Notes under the pieces: generated by a model
The model's input: the letters and a program-made list of their open reading frames with translations, nothing else
The model's database searches: none
Told to the model about the DNA's origin: nothing
Assembly (NCBI GenBank): GCA_038380795.1
Contig: CM076261.1
Span: 13,565,226 to 13,629,225 of the forward strand
DNA: 64,000 nt
Direction of reading: 5' to 3'
DNA from: Pyrocephalus nanus
Taxonomy: Eukaryota > Chordata > Aves > Passeriformes > Tyrannidae
Program-made: the position numbers and the translations under genes
Part shown: positions 11,482 to 23,457 of the stretch, one piece after another
Position numbering within the stretch: the stretch's first letter is position 1
How the letters are laid out: each line of letters starts with the position of its first letter

Positions 11482-11886
11482 ATTGTGTAATAGAAGGGTT
11501 AACTTTGTTCATAAAATCTTACGTAGGGAGTCAGAAACTTTTTGTTGTAATTAAACAAGAGGAGTTTCACAGACAGCTTGCTAATCAATCGTCAATAAAC
11601 AACTGATAAGAACAACACCTTTTCATCTCTGACAAATATCAGACAACCACTTACTCAAGCAAATTTACATCCGAAAAGCCAGTGTCAGACACCACTTAAC
11701 ATGTACTTAAGAACCACGAACATGTATAAAAAGAGACACTGACTTCATTTCAGTGTGTGCCTTGGCGAGGCACTTGCCTCCAGGCCACCCAGCGCTGTTT
11801 TGCTTTATTATCGCTTGCTCAATAAATTTATCAATGTTTAATTGGAATTGAGTTGTCTAAATTCTCATACTAACTTATAACAATTG
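11482..11886 (+). mobile_element. Solo LTR (ERV1-like) with 4-bp target duplication
   Basis: The LTR spans 11,486-11,882 (397 bp). It starts TGTAATAG and ends TATAACA, so the ends form an imperfect inverted repeat. It is bracketed by ATTG at 11,482-11,485 and 11,883-11,886. A TATA box (TATAAAAAG, 11,725-11,733) and a polyadenylation signal (AATAAA, 11,821-11,826) lie in the right order, about 95 bases apart, with a short U5 behind them. A 4-bp duplication is usual for gammaretrovirus-like (class I, ERV1) elements. A 4-base match can occur by chance, so the boundaries are less certain than for the LTR at 9,977. There are no internal retroviral sequences alongside. Confidence 0.7.
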
Positions 11887-12440
11887 TGACAAAGAATGGT
11901 CACCCAGGTGCAGAATTTAATCCAGATGTCAGACCTAGGCTGGAAGGACAAGAATGTCACTTGGTACATGGAGATGCTGATCCCAGTGTGGCCCAGATCC
12001 AGACACTCACCTGCATGGTAGCGGGCTTCCTCCTGGTCCAGGAACTGCTAGGTCCTTTCTGCTTCCAGTGAAGGATAAACCCTGTCTCACCAGCCTGATG
12101 TGCACCCAGGGGGCACCTAAGGTAAATGCTGAAGTAAGTGGCAGTACTCCAAACTGTGGTTCAGATGCAGTTGCTTTGTCTGTGTGTGGTTTTTCTTTTC
12201 TGTTGTTTGCTCTTTTAGCTGTCTTCCGTGAGCTGAGTGGGAGCCTCTCTTCCTGTGCGTTTAAACCACTGAATATACTTTTTAACTGACTAAAATAAAT
12301 CTGATGGGACATTTTTGTATTGGCTTATAAGTAAACAGATTTTCTGAGATGTTTGGTATGCCGCTCAGAAGCGTGGTTAACTTTTGATGTCCTTTTTGGC
12401 GTGCCCTCTAGTTTGAGGAGAAAATGGATGCAACTGGAGT
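11887..12440. other. GC-richer segment of unknown nature
   Basis: Base composition is clearly richer in G+C than the surroundings, especially 11,890-12,130 and 12,340-12,420, where scattered CpG remain. Overlapping open frames of 61-101 codons occur on both strands, but none resembles a family I recognise. It directly follows an LTR, so it could be remnant retroviral internal sequence, another repeat, or a noncoding exon. No call is possible from sequence alone. Confidence 0.3.
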
Positions 12441-15400
12441 GAGACATCACTGCTGTGGGTACCATAGAGGAGGAAAATAAAATAGAGATTGATCTTGTCT
12501 GAGACTGTTCATCAGGAGTTAGGTGTGAAACTTTACATGTGTAGCTATGTTGTGCAAAAATCTGCACGAAAAAAAGAAGTATTCCCTAAGGAACCCATTA
12601 TTTCCACATTCACTTGTAAATGTTTCCTTATGTGTACAGCAATTTACAGTTCTAAACACAGCATTTGTTTAGGTGTGGGACAACTAAATTACTATCAGGG
12701 GATTTTTAGCTGAACTTCCAGTTCAGTCTCTAGTAAATACCATAGTTTTCAAGAAAAAATAATAGCACAGACTTGGTGCTGTGGTCCTGAGATTTGAAAG
12801 ATTTCACAGCATAAAGCAATTACAGAAAAAGGAATTGTCTTCTAAGAGTAGGAATCATTTTCTCTAGGGATTTTTCTTAGCAACAGTCCTGCTTTAATTT
12901 TGGGTAAGTTATGATGCAGATAGAAAGTTGATAAAAGTATTCAAATTCAAATATAGGCATTATTTGACTTCAGACACTTCAGATACTGCTTTCTCTCCCT
13001 CCCACCCCCCCCACTAAAGACAACATTAACTCTCTACAAAACTCAAATTTTGCAATTATTATTTTTTTAATTTTACTTCTTTTTTATTATTCTCTAAATC
13101 TAATGCAATGAATGCATCTCCAGAAATAATCAGTTTCTACGTCCTACTGTATTTAGGAACTATTTCTTCCTGTATAGTGTTTGAAAAATAAATACCCATG
13201 CTTCTTACCTGATATTCCCTCCCATAGCCAGTTCTGTGCTGCTGTTTCTATTTTTGTGCAGAGATAATATTTACCTCACTTCTGAGTATCTCACTTACAT
13301 ATTTATTTATATTCCAGTTTTTGAATCCCTTTTGGGAAATGCAGATTTTTTTTCCCCAAACTGAGAAGAAGCTACCTGGTAGCTTGTAGTAGTTAATACT
13401 GTCTTTGTTAAAATCATGAGGAAATAAAATCAAACATCTTTTGTTGCTATAATTTATTTTGAAGAAGAAAACAAACTAATATCTTAATGCACTAGTTGTA
13501 AAAAATTTCATTTGCAAAGCACTCTTTCAGCTTTCCCTATGAGTAAACTATTCATCTTGCTTTCTCACCTCTGTCTTTGCCTATGGGTTTTTTTTTGTCT
13601 TTGCCTATTTGAGAGCTTTGTATATTTAGGCTAACGTTAACATCAGTGAATCTGTTGCTGTCATATTATTAAAAGAAATTCTCTGTATATCTTTCATTTA
13701 CTGGATTTTATACTGACATATTCTAGGAATAAATATGCCGATGCGCACTTTAAAGATAACCTTCCTTAAAGATAACCTGTTTGAAAACCAAAAATTACTC
13801 ATGGTCACATACTCCACCTTTTCTATTTTTCCTCCTGTTGCATTTTCTAAAGTGAAAATTACCAACCATCTTCTTCATTCTTGAAACACATATTTTCAGT
13901 AGTTATTAAAATATGAAAAAACTCAACTACTTTTTGCACGATTCAGCTTAGTCAGAAATGAGCACCAGAGTCTGATGCAGGAATAAATGTTTATAATGGT
14001 TTCTTCTGAGCTCACTATACTTAAACAATGAAAGAACAATCATCTTTTCAGATGCGTAATTTGTATTTTGCCTTCTATTTTAAATACTAGAAGACTTATT
14101 ATCTTTTTCTAGTGGATTTGGTTTGTAATAGCACAGAGCAATGGGGCATTATTTCCATTCTGATGCTGATTTTTCCTTTTCTGAACTAAGTTACAGAAGG
14201 CACCATACACCACTGCTACCCTTTCTTTACTAATCATTTTAAAGTCCTGTCCCTTGATGCCATCCACCTTCTAAGAAAGCTACAGATTCCTGACTCTCCT
14301 GTACTTTTGCAAATTATTTCTATCCCTAGGGAGCAAATGTGCTTTCAAACTGCTATGGATATTTTAAAATTTGGATATCTCTGCAGTGAGTCCACAATAA
14401 AATATTCTATATTTTTCATCCAGTTCCCTGGATTTATCTTTGCTTTAATATCAATGGTTTTGTGCCTTGGGATGCTTTTGTGCTGTCTTCTAATTAATTT
14501 GGTCAGTTTTCAGTGCTACCTTGCTAACTTTAAATTCCTTCAGTTCTGTAATTACAGTTCTTCATTTGAGACTAGTCCCGAGGTGGTTTATTTTGTATGT
14601 GTAGGAAAACATTACATTCAGTTTTACACCCAGGAGTGTTTTTGACTGCAACTAATATCACTTATTCTAGACCTTTAAGAACCCAGTTGCATTCACATAT
14701 TTAAGACACACACACATCCAATTTCACAGCTGTCAATTGCGAGGACAAAACAGTATCTGTAGTTCAAGGATACAAAAAGAAGGACATCTTAAAAAACTGC
14801 TCCAGGGATCTTGTTATACAAAACAGTCCATAGGTGGTGTTTGTAGAACTTCATTCTGATCTGATTTTGATCATTAAAGACACATCTAAAGCACTGTCTA
14901 ATCTAAGTTAGACAGTGAGAAAGATTATCTAGAAGTTTAGTGAAAAATCTGAGCTTTTAGAATGCACTTGGGAGAATCTTCCGTCAGAACGTGTGCGTGT
15001 GATTAAATCTATGCTGCAAAGCCTGAATAAAAGCAGCAATATTGCTACCCTTCCCTTTAACCCCCTGGGAAGGAGCACTTGGTGTGGAAGGAAAAAGATC
15101 AAAACACCCAGCAGAGGCTTTATAAGACTGGGGCAGGAACCTGAAAAGGAAAGATAAAAGATGGAACAGAAAGGTGATGAAAACATTGAGTATTAAACTG
15201 CAGCCAAAGACCTTTGTAAAAATATGTGACTCGGTAAGTGTTAAAGCAAAATTTCCTCCCCTTCCCTCTCACATAAGAAGATGTAAAGAAAGATTATATT
15301 GGACAGATGAGAGAAGTGGCTCCAGCAGCCTTTTCTTGTGAATCCTGTTATCCCAGATTGGAGGAGAGGCAAACTGTAACGATTTTGTGACCTTTCTTCT

Positions 15401-16850
15401 CCTTACAAATATTCTTTTGTGTACATTACATGTAACTTGAAAATAAACGTGTGTATATAGCTGAAAAATAAATATGACATTACAACAGTATGGAAATGCA
15501 TGTAGGTAAAAAGTTGTACTATGAATTGTTCTACAGTGTAGCACTTATTAATTGATTGCTCGAAAATATCCAGCTTCCACACTTCCTAAGTCCCGTTATT
15601 CAAGAAAACTTCTCCAAATATGACAGTGTGATCTGTTCCTCATAATAATAATTTCCATGTGCTATAACTGAACTGTCAGTAATGACAATTCATTTCAGAC
15701 CAGTCCTTCCTATCAGACTCTTTGGCAGTGCAGACATGTAGAGCTCATGAAAGGATCACATGAAACACATGAAGGAGAGATTCCACATCAGCCAGCATCC
15801 CTTCACAGCCAGTATTCGCAGGAAGGACAAGATAAGTTTCCATCTGTGGGATTTTGGGTTTGTGCCTTGTTTGTTTGTTTGTTGTTTCTTTTTTGTTTGG
15901 TTTGGTTTGGGTTTTTGTTTCTTTGGGTTTTGGGGGTTTTTTTTGTGTTCATTTTTAGTGCAGCTTGGTCAGACGCATATATTTGTGATCAGTACCAGAA
16001 GGTGATGTGGCACTATATGAATTTCTTTCTATGCTGGTAAGATACTTCTTTTGCTACAAAGAGAAATGCAGATTGTCAGAAAATGACAAGATTATTTATT
16101 CAGATCTGCTATGGGCAAGCTGCAAACATCAATAATCCAATTTCCACTCTTATGAAAGAGTGCCTTTATGAAAGATGTGCTTAAATGCCTGTATGGTAAC
16201 AAAAATGTTGTTGATATAGAGACAAGAATAAGCTTTCCTTAGTCCTCTAGTCATCTATTCTTCCTCTATTTAGTGTGTTTCTATTTCTACTTTTTCTTTA
16301 GGTGCCAGAGGATAATTTACTTTGTATGAAGGATACAAAAGAAAGAGGCAAGGGGGCACGGAGTAGCAATGAGTCCACCTAAAACTCAAAGAGGAACTAT
16401 CCAAATGTTGAGAATCTGCACTATTGAAAGGACAAAATTCTGCTTCAAATTGTGCTAATTAATGACTTCATTACCAGGACAATCATAAGCTGGGGCTTAT
16501 GGATGGGAGAAAGATTTTACTAATAAGCAGGTTTTTTACCTATGTCTTCTTTAAATAAATAGTACTGGAGATATAGTTCATGACATACGGTAATCACAAC
16601 AATTTCCTTTTTTTTCTTTTTTCACAGAATAATTTACATAGAATTAAATGGTTTGTTTTTCATCTCATGGTATTAGACAATTTTGTTTTGATTATTATCA
16701 GTTATTTGATTATATATAATTATAATAAATTATTTGATTATTTTTAGACAAATTTTATTTTAAATCTATTAATGTAAATACTGTACAGTTTATTAGTTTC
16801 ATGTTTATATTTACAGCGTGGATGAGACAAGTGTCCACCTAATCAGAGAG
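12441..16850. other. Unique AT-rich sequence, no gene recognised
   Basis: This stretch holds a 13-bp direct repeat, TTAAAGATAACCT, at 13,750-13,762 and 13,766-13,778. It also holds T/GTTTGG-rich simple sequence at 15,875-15,950. Open frames up to 112 codons are Phe/Leu/Cys rich and look like chance reading of T-rich DNA. Confidence 0.5.
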
Positions 16851-17060
16851 GCTGAATACTAGGCAGCCATGTGGAAGTGTGAGCATTGACATTCAGTATT
16901 TCATGACTTATTAATTAAAAGGGAATGACAAAAGTGAGACAAGATATTTGCATGAAGTATTAACTTTGATGTTAGGGCAGGAAATAAGACAAATGAAGCA
17001 AGAAGTTTAATGTCCTTTTTGAAAGGAACATCTAATTGTGTTTAGGAGTCGGCCAACACT
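16851..17060. promoter_or_regulatory. Candidate conserved non-coding element with octamer and TTAATTAA words
   Basis: TTAATTAA (16,911-16,918) and a perfect octamer complement ATTTGCAT (16,946-16,953) lie 27 bases apart. They sit in a 200-base stretch of balanced composition without low complexity. These are words for homeodomain and POU factors. No repeat explains it. The call is weak because such words occur often in AT-rich DNA. Confidence 0.25.
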
Positions 17061-18259
17061 AATAAGAGTCACTGATTTATTGTTATTGTTTTGGGGGTTT
17101 CGGGGGGGCTTTTTGGAGTATTGGTTTGGTTGTTGTCATGGGGTTTTGGTTTTACTTTGGGGGGTTTTTGATGGCATAGGGTTTGTTTTGAATAGGAGAT
17201 AAGTTTTTTGTACAGGATTCAACATGATATTTTTGTTGATGACATAGAATTAGTTATACCAGATAACTTTTACCATGACAATGCTTTTAAAACATTTAAG
17301 ACTCTGTTTTGGGCAAGAATCCTCATGCAGTATGAAATGTTCAGCTGGGAAATTTACCCAATTCACATTCTTGTGCTTTGTCCTGGGAAAGATTGCATTG
17401 TGAAATGTGCTGTATTGCTTAATTAACATCTGTTCTTAAAATCAAATAGTTTACTTGGGGCTGAAAAGGCTGTTGTGGTCTATAAGAGGTGTTCAAATAC
17501 ATATTAAAAAGAATATTCTAGCCATGATAAATACCTGTAAAACTTTTAACTTTCCTTAAAGAAATTCTTATGAATTTTCTTGAATATACTGACTGTATGG
17601 GATTTATATCCTCTATTAGTTAAAGAAAAAAGAACGGCAAGGAGAAAACCAACAAAAAATATGGAGGCCTACAATCTACAACATCAGAAGCTGTCCATAG
17701 TTGCTAAGCTCTCACAGACATGGGAAGGCAAGCACACTAGAGGGAATGTTGTGCTAATCCTTAATATGCAAACAGTTTTTCAAATTCTAGCCTGGGGATT
17801 TCTGGTTGGTTTTCTTTTGCTCTTCATAAAGGGTATTTCCTTTTTTAAACTTTCTCTGCTGATGTGAGCCATTCTGATTGTCCCTGCTAGAACCACTTTA
17901 AACTGACTATGCCCTCCAAAATACAGTTCCTGAGAGGAAATTGAAAAACTTAATAGCAGATCTTTCTTTACTTTATATGGTACATGTAAGTTATTTTATC
18001 CCAAGAAACTTGACTGTGCATTTTTCTTATTACATTATACATAATTTCTTTTTCTAGGAATCAGTGTGGGTTTTGTATCTGAAACATGTACTTATAGTCA
18101 GTATAAGTAACATCTTGGTTCTAGACTATGCCACTACCTGATTTTGGAAAGCCCTCTCAATAAAATATGCTACAGCACTGAAAGGCACTATCAGTATGAA
18201 TTTTATCCCCTGGCGATGATTTGAAGGGGAAAAAAATAATAATCTTGATAACGACAAGA

Positions 18260-18281
18260 TTTGCTCTTTGGAAAGAGCAAA
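18260..18281. repeat. 22-bp inverted repeat with 2-base centre
   Basis: Arms TTTGCTCTTT (18,260-18,269) and AAAGAGCAAA (18,272-18,281) are perfectly complementary around GG. The loop is too tight for a microRNA precursor. No terminator role is expected in a vertebrate genome. Confidence 0.7.
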
Positions 18282-20392
18282 GTTCATCAAGGGAGGCAAA
18301 AATCAAAGTTCAGGAAACTAAAGACAGAAAGAAAAAATTTAAAGAACATTTTTAAAGCTCAAGTTTGTGCTTAATAAAAGTGTTGTAGAAGTTTTATCCA
18401 TTTATGACTGTTATGTGGATACATTGTTTATTCTAAGACAAATAAGGAATGGTAGCATTAATGAACTTTACTGGAAAAATGACACTAGCTCCCCTAATTA
18501 AAAAATAAGGAATTAATTTTCAGAATTCATAACATCTCAATGTATTACCTTATCAATTGGAGATGTGTCCTACACGGACAAGTGAAGATATTATTTGATC
18601 AGTTTGAGAGAGCTATGAGCTTTAAAAAATAATTTTAAAAGCTGTGTGGATCCAGACAGATAGTGTCAGGATGGAAAAGACAGTTATGTGAGTTTTTTCT
18701 CATAGAGAAAAACCTCCCCAGTCTCAATTAAATTTGCCAGGTACCTTGGTCACCACAAATGTCCCTCAGTTGACTGAGTAGACCTGATGTAATAATCTCA
18801 GATGGTGGTATTCCAACAAGAGAATAATCTGAATACTTCTTCCAATTTATTTTTTTAAATTAACATACATACTACCTGAAATTTGAATAGTAGACTCTGA
18901 AAAAAAACATTTGAGTATCAGTGTAGCCAGTGCTGTGCATTGAAGCAAGGCATCATACCTGTCTTAGTAGCCATGGGATTGCTGTGTGAGTTCATGTTAA
19001 GTTGTCTATGATTTAATGACTCATTTTAGCTCGTGTTTTGCCTTCCAAGACAAATTATTCCCTTTAGTAGGTGTAGGCTGTATTCTTTGTGTTCAGGCCT
19101 GAATTTGAGGAGACTAGATTATATTATAATTTTATTTTTTATATTTTGATATTTCACATGCATAATTGTAAGAAGTAGAATGTTGAACAAAACAAAATGG
19201 GCAAGATAAACCACAAAATATTACAGAAAATTTTTAATACTTGAATTACTTGTGGCACCAAAAAAAAAGTATTTTTCAAAAATTTTATAACCTGAGCTGC
19301 AGAACATGCACATTTCACATTTGGTGAAAAAAAAAAAAAGAAAAAGACAGGAGACAACACTAAAGAATTAATATTATTCCTTTGGTTACATATATAGAAG
19401 AAGGGTATAAATTAAAGAGAAGGAGAAATATTTATTTAACTAGCTGACAGTTACAAGGAAACTTTATAGCTCTCTTTATAGAAGGTCCCCACTGTCAGTG
19501 TTGGCTTCATCACTAATTCCATACAACGATCTCAAAAGATATATTAGTAATATTGAAATGATTCTGGCTGACCCATGATCATATTTTTCACCTTGTTGAA
19601 CAGTCTCACATCCACCTCCCTATGTTTCACATGGAAAAGGGTCCTTCCCTCGTAATTGCTTACCGTACATGCTCAGAAAAATAAGCAGTGTTTTCATTAA
19701 GCATTTGTATTATCCTTGGTTGTTTGGATATTTAAATGTCATGATGTTTCTTCTTTCTCAGTGGACAACTGCAACATTTTACAGAGCAAATTTTTGTCAC
19801 TAAAAATAATGAAATAACCAATTGATTTTCATCAAAACCAATTTTTATTGTGAAAGTTTTTGATGCATTTTCCAGTAAAATTTCCAGAAAAAGAAAGAAA
19901 TACTCACTAAAATACCAGTAAATTAGAGATTTAATAAATCTTACTTTTGCTAATGTTGCTAAGAAAAGCAAATATTCAAAACTATCCTATGAGATTTTCT
20001 ATCTAATGCATAACTAGCACATAATTGTCCAGTAATCCTTGATTACAAGTTTATTATATAAGATTATGATTTGTTTTTCATTTCGTAGACCAAAACTGAT
20101 AACAATCTGGGGTTAGGGCTGACAATTATAGAAATCACCCTTTGACTTACAAAGGAAACAGGTGCAATATGTCAGACTTTGAGAGAAGGACAAATATGGA
20201 ACCTCATGATGTCATTGCCACTGATTAATTTTTTAAATTACAGCAGTACTATGCCCAGCAGTACATGTCCAAAGAATAAGATAATGCTTATCACTTTGCA
20301 GGTTGTCTAAATAACAACAATATAATGCTTCTGTTGTCAGATATATAATATTGTTTTATTCTGGAATCAAATTCAGCACATACGTGAGACAT

Positions 20393-20412
20393 ATTATTAT
20401 TATTATTATTAA
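20393..20412. repeat. (TTA)n microsatellite
   Basis: About six to seven TTA/ATT units, followed by degenerate ATC/ATT sequence. Confidence 0.85.
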
Positions 20413-21880
20413 TCATCATAATTCTTATTGTTAGTTATTATTATAAATGCTAATCACATGTTATAAAAATGACATATTAGTCTTTTTTCCCACATGCATC
20501 ATGTGTCATTTGTTTTTGACACGCTTCTGCTTAAAAATAAACCATGAACTTCTCAAATTCTAATGATTTGAATAATATTTTTGCTTTGGTGACACATACA
20601 CAACTATAGAGCCTATCTATTGCTCTTTGAAATGACATTTTGTTGGTATTTCTAAACATGGATTTATGCTAGTTTTTGATGCCCACCAGTAAGTAGCATC
20701 CACTTGTTTTTATTATCTTGGACCAATAATGGAAGATTTCTCATTGTTATTTGAAGAAACATGGAAGAATTGAAAATGAAGACATATATAAAAAGGAATG
20801 CAGTGAATTGCTTTGGTAATCAATTTATTACTTCTTCTGTCAGACTGAGGATTTCTGTGTATTTCCTAAATTGTGTAGCAAGCATTTGCATAGATATTGC
20901 TTTCACTTGCCAATATTTGCTGTACAGAGGTACCTCAGACACTGCTGTTTTGAACTGTGCTTTCTTGAACAGTGGCAGCAGATGGGCAAACATCTGCTTA
21001 TTTTAGCTCTCTGGTTATACGGAAAATTCAGTGCCATTTTTTAAATAAGTTGGTTTAAACCCCAAATTTTGGCCAGCAAAAAGCCCTGAAAATAAATGAA
21101 TGAAGATATGTTTTATTGGCAACACTTTCTTCTCCAAGGTTTTGAATTTTTTTTTTCCCTCCTGCCCCATTGTCCTAGTTTCTATGGCAGTCTATTTTAA
21201 GGCTTTTATAACCCAGTGCATTAAGCAGGGCATAATATTTTATCAAGACATTATTACAAACAGCTAACAATTCTTGGAAAATATCTGGTAGAATCTTATT
21301 CTAGATCAATTTTACATTTTACTGTGTTTGAAGCTGGTTTTTTTCAAGTGTTAGGAAGAAAGAGTTTCTCAGTTTAACATCTCTTTATGTGATTTATGTT
21401 CTTGAGTTCATTTTTTGTTTTATTTCTATAGGAATGGTGTCATGAAAACCTATGTTAAATGCCTGCATATTTTACTGGGCCAACTTAACTTTTTTTTTAA
21501 TAATTAAAACCTTTACTTTAATTCCTCTGAGGAAGTAAGTTGATCTTTAGAAGCACTTTAAATAATTTTATTGCACCATGGGGTGTAAAATGCTGCTCTA
21601 AATCTGTATTGCTCATCTGAGACCTAACCAATGATGTCAGTGTACATTTGCATCAGTTTTTTAAAAGTTATACTGTGCAGTGCATGTTTCTCACTTACAG
21701 AAACTTGCCTTGAGCAGCAGATAATGGCTGGTATGTCAGCTCTTCACCTGCTGGTGGAAAGATAAAATGGATTTTTCCTATGTGCAAGCTAGCTCTATAC
21801 TTTTTCTTGACTGAATGTGTATAACACAACACATTGGATAAAACATCCACACAACTACACATGCACAAACATTATGTGGA

Positions 21881-22210
21881 TGCACAAACAAGCTCAATTT
21901 CTAGAATCTATAGAAGTGGCTAGTTTAGGGCTGTGTCTTGAATTTGCCCTGAACACAGGGTTGATAATAGAGAGATGTTATTGCTGAACAGGGCTTACAA
22001 GAGCCAAGCCCCTTTCTACTTTTCATGCTGCCACACTGGCAATGGGTCAGGGGGTGCATGAGAGGCTAGGAGGAGACACAGCCAGGACAGTTGATTTCAA
22101 GTGACCAAAGTCATGTTCTGTAGCATACAACATCATGCTCCGTCTATAGACTGGGGGGGAAAGAGGGGGAGCATTTGAAGTTGTGGAATTTGTCTTTCTA
22201 AGTAACTGAA
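21881..22210 (+). mobile_element. LTR family A, second copy, left part (split by nested LTR)
   Basis: This matches the same LTR family as 4,719-5,301. Shared blocks are 'gaacacagggttgataat', 'gttattgctgaacagggctt', 'gggtcagggggtgcatgaga' and 'gacacagccaggacagt', then a decayed TATA region (about 22,141-22,150). Homology continues through a 'tttgtctttctaagtaact' block and stops at 22,210. The family sequence resumes at 23,212, which shows that the intervening 1,001 bases are an insertion. The left boundary is approximate. Confidence 0.85.
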
Positions 22211-23211
22211 TGTCTCAGTTTAAATGAGACACAAGTATTATGCTGAGGATGAGTTATGAGGAAGACCCAAACTCCTCCCTCTAAGCAACTGAAAATCCGA
22301 AATTAGGAGGCTCCAACTGAGAGAAAAAAAAATGTGGAAAAAGGAAGAATAACAGCCCTTTATTAAAAGATATATGTGTATTGGCAGAAACAACAAAAGA
22401 ACAATGAAAACAACCAAGCAATAATCCTATACCCAAAAATAATCCCCTTCAAAACAAAAAAATAAGCAAGCAAACAAACAAAAAAAGGTAAACAGTTCAG
22501 TTTGGTGCCCTTTGGTGCAATTCCAACCACAGTCTGTAGGGGGCGCTGTTGGATCACTGGAGATGCAGAGCTTGTGGTGTCCTGTGCCAGGTAGTAGGGG
22601 GCACTGCTGGACCACTGGTGCTCGCCATGTGTGGGGTCCCCACCCAGGTGTCCTGGAGAAGCTGAAAATGGAGGTCTTCCCTCCTCCCTCACAGGGAAAG
22701 GGGAGAGAGAGGAGGGAAAAAAAGAAAAAGGTCCTTCCCAACGGGAACTCACTCTGTCCTGCTGGCTGAGTCGTGTGGCAGAGCCTCCCCTCTCCTTTGA
22801 TCTGCACAAGAACTGCTGCCAAAAAAAAGGAGGAGGAGAGGCCTCTTGAACAGTTGCTCGCCCATGAAAATCCAAGCAAAATTCCTAGCTGGCAGCCAGG
22901 CAAAGAGCAAAGCCACACTTGAGCTCCTGCCACCCGAATTTCATCCCAGCTCAGTCTACAACCAAATTCCTCCCCCTGTTTCCCAGGAGAGGAGAAAAAA
23001 AAAAAAAGTAAAAAAGAACTTCTTACCCCTCCCCACAGACAAGATCCTGAGTGCCATCAACTCGGAATGTGGTTCCATCAGCCACTTCATTTGTGTTACT
23101 CAATTGCCTAAGCCACAGTCAATCTACCCATTCAACATCCCCTTCACACAGTGGGCAGGGGGGGAAGGGAAAAATTCCTGCTAGTTTCTAAGAACCAGCA
23201 AAACCATGACA
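22211..23211 (-). mobile_element. Nested minus-strand LTR, about 1 kb, inserted into family-A LTR
   Basis: The inserted block begins TG and ends CA. On the minus strand it starts TGTCATGGTTTTGCTGG and ends ACTGAGACA. AATAAA lies at plus positions 22,364-22,359, leaving about 150 bases of U5, and a weak GGGTATAGG TATA-like element lies upstream of it. Two overlapping open frames of about 170 codons (22,363-22,933, minus) lie inside. They are compositional products of the GC-rich U3, with Pro/Ser-rich text and no retroviral domain, and are not called as genes. The flanks aligned to the host LTR read CTGAA on the left and CCGTT on the right, so a 5-bp duplication is either decayed or absent. The end inverted repeat is TGTCTCA with TGAGACA just inside. 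Confidence 0.8.
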
Positions 23212-23457
23212 CCGTTGCACATGATGGGGGCCTGCTTTCCTGGAGGTGGCAGAACACCTGCCTGCCCAGGGAAGCAGTGAATTAATTCTTTGTTTCACTT
23301 GCACACATAGCTTTTGCTTTCCCTTATAATCTGTCTTTATCTCAACCCACGAGCTTTCTAGCTTTTACCCTTAGATTTTCTCCCCCAATACCACTGGCTG
23401 GGGAGTGAGTGAATGGCTGCATGGTGCTTGGTTGCTGGATGGGGTTAGACCACAACA
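23212..23457 (+). mobile_element. LTR family A, second copy, right part
   Basis: The family-A sequence resumes with 'ccgttgcacatgatgg'. It continues through 'gcctgctttcctgg', 'acacctgcctgccca', 'tctttatctcaacccacgag' and 'gttgctggatggggttagac', and ends CACAACA at 23,457. Together with 21,881-22,210 it gives about 576 bases, the same length as the first copy, with nothing missing at the junction. Confidence 0.88.

Larger units (their letters stand above)
17061..21880. other. Unique AT-rich sequence with simple repeats, no gene recognised
   Basis: This stretch includes a G/T-rich simple block (17,088-17,170) with several G runs and a 10-bp-arm hairpin (18,260-18,281). A (TTA)n microsatellite lies at about 20,393-20,412. 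No coding exon or transposon was recognised in the rest. Confidence 0.5.

Noticed and set aside
11461..11891. 7-bp TGTGACA repeats as the target duplication of the LTR at 11.5 kb
   Set aside because: They would leave an element without TG...CA ends. The inner ATTG pair gives TG...CA ends with a matching terminal inverted repeat.
15875..15950. TTTGGG-like runs suggesting interstitial telomere repeat
   Set aside because: The units are irregular GTTTGG/TTTGGG simple sequence, not TTAGGG.
17088..17170. Possible G-quadruplex from several G runs
   Set aside because: The G runs are separated by long, uneven loops, and only two long runs lie close together.
22363..22933. Two overlapping minus-strand open frames of about 170 codons, the longest in the window
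   Set aside because: They lie wholly within the nested LTR, overlap in different frames, and have Pro/Ser-rich and Phe-rich text with no retroviral or host domain. The GC-rich LTR simply lacks stops.
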